A stretch of 7,458 bases of DNA, from positions 1 to 7,458 of the forward strand of contig CAJUOK010000043.1 in assembly GCA_910588015.1 (NCBI GenBank), in the 5' to 3' direction. This document shows, piece by piece, positions 1 through 4,722 of the stretch. Both the position numbers and the translations under genes were made by a program. The notes beneath the pieces are model-generated. The model searched no databases, had not been told where the DNA came from, and worked only from the letters and a program-made list of their open reading frames with translations. Source of the stretch: an uncultured Christensenellaceae bacterium (GTDB lineage Bacteria > Bacillota > Clostridia > Christensenellales > UBA3700). The number at the start of each line of letters is the position of its first letter. Position 1 is the stretch's first letter.

Positions 1-15
1 TTCGATACGCTTCCA
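1..15 (-). repeat. 15-bp direct repeat, left copy (5' end of a tRNA-Ser)
   Basis: These 15 bases are identical to 269-283. Read on the minus strand, 14-1 begins with the same acceptor strand GGAAGCG, then TA and TCG, as the tRNA-Ser fragment at 243-282. The window ends here, so whether an intact tRNA-Ser continues beyond position 1 cannot be seen, but that is the simplest reading. The next base in each copy differs (G at 16, T at 284), so the repeat ends at the tRNA 5' end plus one base. Confidence 0.6.
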
Positions 16-242
16 GATTGATTATTAAGTTTTTGTGCAAAAAATATTTTGTAGATTTTTTTGTGGAATCCTACGTTAGGGCGGTTGCCGTGTAGAATTC
101 CTTGACCGACTTTGGCTTGTCGATTTGTTGCTAAGGGCAGTTTGCTCATAGACACAAATCTGACGTTTTGGGGGAGTTCTCAGTTGGTCGGGCAATGCTT
201 GTAGATTGATTTTGAGGGTTTGTCCCTTTGATATCAATTTCC
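16..242 (-). other. Hairpin-rich noncoding segment between two tRNA-Ser 5' ends
   Basis: No open frame of useful length or with a ribosome site is seen here. Clear inverted repeats are present. At 65-101 a ten-pair stem (arms 65-74 and 92-101) encloses a smaller GGC/GCC hairpin. On the plus strand this stem has a C-A mismatch at 70/96, but on the minus strand it becomes a G-U wobble, which favours a minus-strand RNA. At 205-238 ATTGAT pairs with ATCAAT, and inside it AGGG pairs with CCCT. At 107-122 CGAC faces GTCG. The nine-base word at 15-23 recurs at 203-211. The segment lies downstream of the leftward promoter at 322-350, so it may be transcribed as a structured RNA, or be a small inserted element or tRNA-cluster debris. 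No known RNA family was recognised. Confidence 0.4.
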
Positions 243-282
243 TTTCAAGACCACCTCGTTATGACCACTTCGATACGCTTCC
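243..282 (-). pseudogene. 5' half of tRNA-Ser(UGA), broken after the anticodon loop
   Basis: Read on the minus strand from 282, this shows a 7-base acceptor strand (GGAAGCG), TA, a D arm with a matching TCG/CGA stem, a D loop typical of Gram-positive serine tRNAs, one spacer base, a 5' anticodon stem (GTGGT) and the loop CTTGAAA with anticodon TGA. The next five bases should be ACCAC to close the stem but are GGAAA, and no variable arm, T arm or CGCTTCC acceptor partner follows within the window. The intact D stem suggests derivation from a functional gene. It is probably a truncated copy. An intron in the anticodon loop is a less likely alternative, as no intron core was recognised and the 3' half is not in view. 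Confidence 0.6.
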
Positions 283-283
283 A
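269..283 (-). repeat. 15-bp direct repeat, right copy
   Basis: Identical to 1-15, with a period of 268 bases. It covers the 5' end of the tRNA-Ser fragment plus one upstream base. The pair could be the ends of an inserted segment or the remains of a tandem duplication of the tRNA region. Confidence 0.6.
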
Positions 284-321
284 TATGAGACGATAAAATA
301 ATTTGTCGTCTATGGGTATTT

Positions 322-350
322 ATTATAGCAGCAAGAAAGTATAAAGTCAA
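322..350 (-). promoter_or_regulatory. Leftward sigma-A-type promoter
   Basis: On the minus strand, TTGACT (350-345) and a perfect TATAAT (327-322) are separated by 17 bases. Transcription would start near 315, about 33 bases before the tRNA-Ser fragment, and run through the hairpin-rich segment. The short leader contains an inverted repeat at 289-310 with one imperfect pair. No other leftward gene lies between this promoter and the window edge, so it most likely was, or is, a tRNA promoter. Confidence 0.6.
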
Positions 351-356
351 TTAAAT

Positions 357-369
357 CGTATTTAATACG
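357..369 (-). terminator. Possible weak terminator after the zinc/acidic protein
   Basis: CGTAT and ATACG form a five-pair hairpin six bases past the stop codon at 375-377. In the leftward direction the following tract is only ATTTAATT, so termination would be weak. The plus strand has the better T run after the hairpin but no rightward gene for it to serve. Confidence 0.25.
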
Positions 370-374
370 TTTTT

Positions 375-923
375 TTAATCTTCGTCTTCCTCGTCTATGT
401 CGTCTTCTTCGTCCTCTATATCGTCGACGGAGTCTATATCGTAATTGAAATCGGCTTCGAAGTCGTCGTCTTCGTTGTCAGATTCGTCTTCTTCCTCATC
501 TTCGCTTTCGTCATCTTCGAATTCTTCTTTTACAAAGTCGTTGGCGGAGAAGTCGTCTTGGTCGTCGAATGCGTCGTCGTAGATATCAAACTTTTCTTCT
601 TCGTCTATATCGTCGAATGAGATTTTCTCAATGCCGTCTTCAGAATCAGAAGAGATATCTTCGCTTTGGCTGTCAACTTCCGAATCAGCGCCGTCCGTAA
701 AAGACGAAGTTGCGCGTTTGGATTTAGCAAGACAGTCGGGACACATTTTTTTGGTTCTTTCAATATAATTTACACCGCAAACAGGGCAGAGTATTTCCTC
801 TTCTTCATCTTCAAGCAACGTAAAGCCTTCTATTCCCAACTCTGCTTTACACACGTCGCAATATTCGTCCGATTCGAGAATCCAATTTAATTCACATCTC
901 GGGCATTTCATATATTTTCCCAT
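375..923 (-). CDS. Double zinc-ribbon protein with a long acidic tail
   Basis: This is a 182-residue protein of unknown function. Residues 1-71 carry two four-cysteine units, CPRC (7-10) with CDVC (22-25) and CPVC (46-49) with CPDC (61-64), each spaced like a small zinc ribbon. Residues 73-182 are low complexity, with about 60 of 110 residues Asp or Glu and almost no Lys/Arg. There is no signal peptide or membrane segment, so it is probably cytoplasmic. The start is taken at 923 because AGGAGG (928-933) lies four bases upstream; an upstream ATG at 953 would place that site inside the gene. It has its own promoter at 972-1000 and lies downstream of spo0A on the same strand behind a terminator. 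The layout (nucleic-acid-type zinc fingers plus polyanionic tail) recalls proteins acting on RNA polymerase, ribosomes or DNA-binding partners, but this is analogy only. Confidence 0.8.
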   Translation of the reverse strand: MGKYMKCPRCELNWILESDEYCDVCKAELGIEGFTLLEDEEEEILCPVCGVNYIERTKKMCPDCLAKSKRATSSFTDGADSEVDSQSEDISSDSEDGIEKISFDDIDEEEKFDIYDDAFDDQDDFSANDFVKEEFEDDESEDEEEDESDNEDDDFEADFNYDIDSVDDIEDEEDDIDEEDED

Positions 924-971
924 AAAACCTCCTAAGGCCAAATAAAAACACATATGCCTTCAATGTTTAGT

Positions 972-1000
972 ATTATATGCATAAATTTTCAATTTGTAAA
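972..1000 (-). promoter_or_regulatory. Promoter of the zinc/acidic protein
   Basis: On the minus strand, TTTACA (1000-995) and a perfect TATAAT (977-972) are separated by exactly 17 bases. Runs of A and T at about 1008-1035 lie just upstream, in the place of an UP element. The predicted start near 965 gives a leader of about 42 bases carrying AGGAGG. The match is close to the sigma-A consensus, which suggests steady expression. Confidence 0.7.
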
Positions 1001-1102
1001 CACTTTTTCTAAAAAATTTTTAAAAATTTTTAAGCGCGTATATATATGCATTTTCAGGCGTATAGATAGCATAAAAATATTAGCTGATTTTTAGCCTGCA
1101 AC

Positions 1103-1139
1103 ACAAAAACGGGGAAGGTAAAACCCGCCCCGTTTTTGT
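1103..1139 (-). terminator. Rho-independent terminator of spo0A
   Basis: A perfect twelve-pair stem (arms 1103-1114 and 1128-1139) with a GC-rich top of four G-C pairs and a 13-base loop lies 28 bases past the spo0A stop. The descending arm read leftward ends in TTTTTGT. As the outer pairs are A-T, it could also work rightward, but no rightward gene ends here. Confidence 0.85.
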
Positions 1140-1167
1140 ATAAGGTGTATTAGGTGAATAAGTCTTA

Positions 1168-1956
1168 TTAAGCGCCTTCCATAAGCATTTTATCTGCAAG
1201 AAGCGCGATAAATTCGCCGTTGGTCGGTTTGTCGTTGGCAGTATATATTTTTATGCCGAAGATATTGTTGAGGTTTTCTATTTTACCTCTGTTCCAAGCG
1301 ACTTCTATGGCGTGTCTGATAGCTCTTTCGACTTTTGAAGGCGAGGTCTCGAACTTGTTTGCGATAGAAGGATAAAGCTTTTTTGTAATAGAATTGATTA
1401 TTTCCGGAGAATCTATTGCCATTTTTATAGCTTCTCTCAAAAACTGATATCCTTTTATATGCGCGGGTATTCCAACCGTGATAAAGATATTGGCAAGTTT
1501 TTCGTCAAGATTACGCTGCGATTTTTTGAGAGCCTGTTCGATAAGTCTTTCTTCGAGTTGAGTATTTCTCTTCGGAACGCTCAAGCCGCCGAATTCTTTT
1601 ACTCTGTCTTTCAACATTTCGATATTGATAGGCTTCACGAGATAATAACTTGCGCCTAGGGAAATAGCTTTATTTATAAAGTTATCACCCGTAAGTTGAG
1701 ATACCATTATGAAATTGGGTCTTTTGAGCATTTTTGAATAATCGATATTTGCAAGCACTCCAAAGCCGTCTACTTCAGGCATAACGATATCCAAAATTAC
1801 CACGTCGGGGCAAAAGCTTTCTATTTTGCCGATTGCGTCCAAACCGTCTTTGGCGGTCGCTATAATTTCGACGTTTTCATCGCCGATATAGCTTTCTTTC
1901 ACATTGTTAATAAATTCTTCATTGTCATCCACGACCATTAATTTGATTTTTTTCAT
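1168..1956 (-). CDS. spo0A: Spo0A, master response regulator of sporulation
   Basis: This 262-residue protein is close to the usual Spo0A length of about 265. Residues 1-120 form a receiver domain: acidic pair Asp10-Asp11, phosphoacceptor Asp56 in LDIVMP, Ser86 as the switch hydroxyl and Lys108 in VKP. A linker leads to the Spo0A-specific C-terminal DNA-binding domain (about 145-262), with the characteristic helix-turn-helix stretch SPSKVERAIRHAIEVAWNRG. Spo0A~P binds TGTCGAA-type boxes and turns on early sporulation genes, fed by sensor kinases or a phosphorelay. The start at 1956 has GGAGG (1962-1966) five bases upstream. It is a single-gene unit with its own promoter and terminator. spoIVB, a frequent upstream neighbour, is absent, and a divergent XRE gene takes its place. 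Box-like sites around its promoter suggest self-regulation. Confidence 0.97.
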   Translation of the reverse strand: MKKIKLMVVDDNEEFINNVKESYIGDENVEIIATAKDGLDAIGKIESFCPDVVILDIVMPEVDGFGVLANIDYSKMLKRPNFIMVSQLTGDNFINKAISLGASYYLVKPINIEMLKDRVKEFGGLSVPKRNTQLEERLIEQALKKSQRNLDEKLANIFITVGIPAHIKGYQFLREAIKMAIDSPEIINSITKKLYPSIANKFETSPSKVERAIRHAIEVAWNRGKIENLNNIFGIKIYTANDKPTNGEFIALLADKMLMEGA

Positions 1957-2114
1957 TTACTCCTCCGAATATATAAGATTTTATCAACTCGTTATCACAC
2001 TCTCATAGATTTGTCGTGAGTAAAAAAATTAAAATTAAGTGGCGGTTCGGCGCGATTATCGTATGTTAAGGAGTACTTTTGTCGTATGCGACCGTAATAT
2101 CGTGTTGTATGTAT

Positions 2115-2143
2115 ATTGTATTATGTAGAAAAATTTCTTTCAA
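2115..2143 (-). promoter_or_regulatory. Probable spo0A promoter
   Basis: On the minus strand, TTGAAA (2143-2138) and TACAAT (2120-2115) are 17 bases apart, each one base off the sigma-A consensus. The predicted start near 2108 gives a leader of about 150 bases before spo0A. No good sigma-H promoter (AGGA then GAAT) was found nearer the gene, although sporulation regulators in Bacillus use one. Confidence 0.55.
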
Positions 2144-2189
2144 TGTTGCGACTTGTCGAAAAATGTAATTTTACGCTGATTTTGTAGAA
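2124..2189. promoter_or_regulatory. Three phased Spo0A-box-like sites
   Basis: TGTAGAA (2124-2130), TGTCGAA (2154-2160) and TGTAGAA (2183-2189) occur in the same orientation, 30 and 29 bases apart, each followed by an A run. The middle one matches the Spo0A box exactly and the others by six of seven bases. Relative to the predicted spo0A start near 2108, the middle box is centred near -49, just upstream of the -35, and the right one near -78. The left one lies inside the -35/-10 spacer. That layout fits autoregulation with both activating and blocking sites. Two poorer matches (TGTCGTG at 2012-2018, TGTCGTA at 2080-2086) lie closer to spo0A. Confidence 0.5.
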
Positions 2190-2247
2190 AATATCGTATT
2201 TATAATAAAATTTGATAACAAAAACGCTTTTATGATATGACAATGTG

Positions 2248-2256
2248 TGCTATAAT
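2248..2256 (+). promoter_or_regulatory. Extended -10 promoter of the XRE gene
   Basis: TG, one base, then a perfect TATAAT (2251-2256) forms an extended -10 element. No convincing -35 exists at the right distance (2228-2233 reads TTTTAT), which an extended -10 can tolerate. The expected start point, seven bases past the -10, is position 2263, the A of the ATG. Confidence 0.6.
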
Positions 2257-2262
2257 TAAATT

Positions 2263-2583
2263 ATGGAAATCAAGACTATATTGAAAAGATTAAGAAGAGA
2301 AGCGGGACTGACGCAAAAACAGCTTTCGCAGGAATTGGCTATAGGTCAGTCGACGATTTCTCAGTGGGAAAGCGGCGCAAGCAAACCGACCGCCGACGCT
2401 TTGATAGCGTTGAGCGAATATTATGAAGTATCGGCGGATTTTATTCTCGGCATATCAAATGCAAAAGAGGGCGAATGCAAGATGAATAAAGACGTCGAAG
2501 AATGCATTGCGCTCATTGATAACTTGACCGGTTATCAGCGAGGAATTATCAAAGAATTGCTCAAGCAAATGAAGATGTTTTAA
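2263..2583 (+). CDS. XRE/Cro-type transcriptional regulator, apparently leaderless
   Basis: This is a 106-residue DNA-binding protein. Residues 4-62 form a full HTH_3 domain, with the second and recognition helices at LTQKQLSQELAIGQSTISQW followed by the typical ESGASKPTADALIALSEYYEVSADFILG. Residues 70-106 form a short helical tail that may dimerise. There is no Shine-Dalgarno sequence before the ATG, which coincides with the transcript start predicted from the extended -10 at 2248-2256. The next ATG (2482) would destroy the domain, so the start at 2263 stands. It is divergent from spo0A, sharing a 306-base intergenic region that holds Spo0A-box-like sites. It ends one base before the -35 of the transporter promoter. 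Its target is not known; its own promoter, the transporter or spo0A are candidates by position. Confidence 0.9.
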   Translation: MEIKTILKRLRREAGLTQKQLSQELAIGQSTISQWESGASKPTADALIALSEYYEVSADFILGISNAKEGECKMNKDVEECIALIDNLTGYQRGIIKELLKQMKMF

Positions 2584-2610
2584 TTGACATTTCCCAATAA
2601 AAAGTATAAT
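2584..2610 (+). promoter_or_regulatory. Promoter of the AEC transporter
   Basis: TTGACA (2584-2589), directly after the XRE stop codon, and TATAAT (2605-2610) are both perfect hexamers but 15 bases apart, two short of optimal. Start near 2617 would give a leader of about 36 bases. The in-frame TTG at 2584 is better read as this -35 than as a start codon. Confidence 0.45.
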
Positions 2611-2652
2611 CTAAATCGGATAATAAATATTTACGATTGCAGTAGGTATAAT

Positions 2653-3597
2653 ATGGCGGAATTCAAGACGACCTTGATAATGGTCGCAATAATGTTGGCT
2701 TATGCCGTGCCGGGTTTTATTTTGATAAAAGTCAAAGCCGTAAAATCCGACCACATAGCTTCATTTTCAAAACTTCTGATGTTCGTAAGTCAGCCTGCGC
2801 TTACTTTATATTCCTTTAACAAAGCAAATTATACCAAGGACCTTGGAATAAATCTGCTTATTTTTTTGGGTATTATCACTTTGGCGCAGTTGTTGTTCAT
2901 AGCCGTCTTTTATTTGATATTCCGCAAAAAGATGACCGACGTCCGCTACCGTATCGCGACGGTTGCCACCACGTTGTCCAACTGTTCGTTTTTGGGCGTT
3001 CCGTTGCTTGAGGCGATATTTCCTCAATCTCCCAATGTCGCCGTCTACTCGATGATGTATTTTCTTTCAATGAGCTTACTGGGATGGACGCTTGTATCTG
3101 CTATTATTACAAGAGATAAAAAATATATAAGCGTCAAAAAAATACTTATCAATCCCGCAACTCTGTCAATTGCGATTTCGTTGCCTTTCTTTTTCACCGG
3201 ATTCAAGATAGGCATCGAGAATGGGGAATTGTTGGGGCAAGTGGAAAATATGATAAACATTTTGGGAAAAATGTCCACTCCGCTGTGTATGTTGGTTATG
3301 GGAATGAGACTAGCGACCGTGAAATTCAAAAGTCTTTTTAACAATTGGATGCAATACTTGGCTGTTGCCGTAAATCAGATAGTTTTCCCGTTATGCGTAC
3401 TCGGACTGCTTGAGCTGTTGGGAGTAGATTCAGAACTCAAGTGGTGTATGTTTATTATGTGCGCGTGTCCCGTCGCCGCCGTAGTGCAGAATTATGCGGA
3501 GATATTGGGGGAAGGGCAGGATATTGCCGCGAATATGGTTTTATTGGGCACGCTTTCGTCAATAGTAACGTTGCCTCTTATGGCGTTGTTGATATAG
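2653..3597 (+). CDS. AEC-family transporter (auxin efflux carrier/malate permease type)
   Basis: This 314-residue integral membrane protein has the usual AEC length. About ten hydrophobic segments are visible, beginning near residues 6-27, 37-55, 66-91 and 102-120. Family features include SQPALTLYSF near 45-54, an Asn-rich turn in TLSNCSFLGVPLLEAIF in the fourth helix, the MGMRL stretch midway, and a closing VVQNYAEILG...LLGTLSSIVTLPLMALL. Members move organic anions such as malate or other small solutes across the cytoplasmic membrane; the substrate here cannot be told. The ATG at 2653 is chosen over an in-frame TTG at 2584 because AGTAGG lies six bases upstream and the extra 23 residues are polar and unlike the family. 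No terminator is seen between it and the T-box promoter, so some read-through into the cysteine operon is possible. Confidence 0.9.
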   Translation: MAEFKTTLIMVAIMLAYAVPGFILIKVKAVKSDHIASFSKLLMFVSQPALTLYSFNKANYTKDLGINLLIFLGIITLAQLLFIAVFYLIFRKKMTDVRYRIATVATTLSNCSFLGVPLLEAIFPQSPNVAVYSMMYFLSMSLLGWTLVSAIITRDKKYISVKKILINPATLSIAISLPFFFTGFKIGIENGELLGQVENMINILGKMSTPLCMLVMGMRLATVKFKSLFNNWMQYLAVAVNQIVFPLCVLGLLELLGVDSELKWCMFIMCACPVAAVVQNYAEILGEGQDIAANMVLLGTLSSIVTLPLMALLI

Positions 3598-3626
3598 AGC
3601 ATAACAGACAAAAGCTTGAAAATATG

Positions 3627-3656
3627 TTGACAAGCGATAATAAAATTGCATATAAT
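3627..3656 (+). promoter_or_regulatory. Promoter of the cysE-cysS operon
   Basis: TTGACA (3627-3632) and TATAAT (3651-3656), both perfect, are 18 bases apart. Transcription would start near 3662, giving a leader of about 284 bases that contains the whole T-box. A strong constitutive promoter is the norm upstream of an attenuation-controlled leader. Confidence 0.75.
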
Positions 3657-3676
3657 ACAGATGTAAATAAAGCTAT

Positions 3677-3891
3677 AAGCGTTCAAGAGTAACTGTATTG
3701 CTTCGAACACAGAGAAAAAGGTCGGCGGCTGAAAGCCTTTTGGAGAAGAGACAGCAAAGTGCGGAGCGCTTGCTCGCAGGGGAAATACTGCGCGTGGAAG
3801 TCGCGTTAAGACCGTTGAGAGGGAGGGATAACCTCCAATCAGAGTGGAACCGCGAGCAATCGTCTTTGAATTATCAAGACGGTTGTTTTTT
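3677..3891 (+). promoter_or_regulatory. Cysteine-specific T-box riboswitch
   Basis: This leader senses uncharged tRNA-Cys and controls cysE-cysS by antitermination. The base of Stem I pairs 3677-3684 with 3764-3771. Above it GAGTA (3687-3691) faces the specifier codon TGC (3760-3762), which reads Cys. Further up, CTGT pairs with ACAG, CTTC with GAAG and AAAAGG (3716-3721) with CCTTTT (3736-3741), under a GGTCGGCGGCTGAAAGCC apical region. A GGAGG/CCTCC hairpin (3822-3836) precedes the T-box proper at 3841-3854, AGAGTGGAACCGCG. Its TGGA fits the UCCA end of tRNA-Cys, whose discriminator base is U; leaders for tRNAs with discriminator A carry TGGT. A terminator at 3857-3891 competes with the antiterminator. 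Specifier and discriminator contact agree with the genes downstream. Confidence 0.95.
3857..3891 (+). terminator. T-box attenuator terminator
   Basis: Arms 3857-3866 and 3876-3885 form a ten-pair stem (one T-G pair), extendable by two pairs into the loop and followed by six T. It overlaps the 3' side of the antiterminator, so binding of uncharged tRNA-Cys would prevent it. It ends 54 bases before the cysE start. Confidence 0.9.
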
Positions 3892-3945
3892 ATTTATGCA
3901 CCGATAGAATATACGCTTTGCCGTTTGGGCGGAGCAAGGAGAGAT

Positions 3946-4701
3946 ATGGGAAAAATCAAAATGGATTTACAGGCGGCGTTGGAAAAGGACCCTGCCGCAA
4001 GAAATAAATGGGAAATATTCTTTACATACGGCGGTTTTAAAGCCTTGTACAGACATAGATTTGCGCATTGGTTTTATAATCACGGTATGAAATATTTTGC
4101 AAAACTTATCGCAGGCGGCACGCGCAGAAAGACGGGAATAGATATTCATCCCGCGGCAAAAATAGCGGGAGGAGTTTTTATTGACCACGGAGTGGGCGTT
4201 GTGATAGGCGAAACAGTGGAAATAGGCACCAACGTATTGATATATCAAGGAGTTACGTTGGGCGGAACGGGAAAGGATACGGGCAAGCGTCACCCGACAA
4301 TCCAAGACAACGTGATGATTTCTGCGGGAGCAAAAGTATTGGGACCTATAGTTGTGGGACATAATTCCAAGATAGGAGCAGGCAGCGTTGTGCTCAAGGA
4401 CGTACCTCCCAACTCGACGGTAGTCGGCGTTCCGGGCAGAGTCGTCAAATACAACGACGTCCGCGTAGACGACATCGACCAAAAGCTTCCCGACCCGATA
4501 TTGGAAGAATTTGCAAGACTCAATCGTAGGATAGAAGCTTTGGAAAGACAGCTTGAAGTAAAATCTTGCAAATATTCGATTACGCAGGAAAACGCTGTCG
4601 ACGAAGATTCGCAAAGACAAAATGCCATAGAAAACGAGATAGCCGAATTGGAGCATATCATTGACGAAAACAAAGAGAATATGGCTCGCAAAAATAATTA
4701 A
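3946..4701 (+). CDS. cysE: Serine O-acetyltransferase
   Basis: This enzyme transfers acetyl from acetyl-CoA to L-serine to give O-acetylserine, the carbon precursor of cysteine, in the cytoplasm. It has 251 residues. A short helical N-terminal part (1-60, including DPAARN) leads into left-handed hexapeptide repeats (about 65-165) with the catalytic Asp80-His81 pair in IDHG, His116 in RHP, the GVTLGGTG loop and the closing GVPGR. Residues 183-251 are a charged, probably coiled-coil extension, longer than in many Gram-positive homologues, which often end soon after the repeats. The ATG at 3946 is chosen because AAGGAG (3936-3941) precedes it; the same frame runs upstream through the T-box terminator, which is not coding. 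It is first in a two-gene operon with cysS, 21 bases apart, under the T-box. Confidence 0.96.
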   Translation: MGKIKMDLQAALEKDPAARNKWEIFFTYGGFKALYRHRFAHWFYNHGMKYFAKLIAGGTRRKTGIDIHPAAKIAGGVFIDHGVGVVIGETVEIGTNVLIYQGVTLGGTGKDTGKRHPTIQDNVMISAGAKVLGPIVVGHNSKIGAGSVVLKDVPPNSTVVGVPGRVVKYNDVRVDDIDQKLPDPILEEFARLNRRIEALERQLEVKSCKYSITQENAVDEDSQRQNAIENEIAELEHIIDENKENMARKNN

Positions 4702-4722
4702 TATCACAAAGAGGTCGAATAT

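Noticed and set aside
65..140. Integron attC-like words (GTTAGGG, CTAAGGGC) with inverted repeats
   Set aside because: Core-site sequences do not match the attC consensus, and there is no integrase or cassette gene in view.
170..202. Plus-strand stretch resembling a tRNA acceptor and D arm (GGGGGAG then CTCAGTTGGTCGGGC)
   Set aside because: The D stem does not close, no anticodon arm or T arm follows and no acceptor partner is present; similarity may be chance or tRNA debris.
666..890. Plus-strand open frame opposite the zinc/acidic protein
   Set aside because: Antisense shadow with no ribosome site and no recognisable features.
2079..2168. Small TTG-started frame of 29 codons with AAGGAG upstream, inside the spo0A-XRE intergenic region
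   Set aside because: It overlaps the predicted spo0A promoter and Spo0A-box-like sites, uses a non-ATG start and has no recognisable product.
3614..3635. GCTTG/CAAGC inverted repeat after the transporter as a terminator or operator
   Set aside because: Five pairs with a 12-base loop and no T tract; it overlaps the -35 of the cysE promoter, and an operator role has no other support.
3967..4707. Long minus-strand open frame opposite cysE (246 codons)
   Set aside because: It is antisense to a textbook cysE, has no ribosome site and shows no family-like sequence; a codon-bias shadow.
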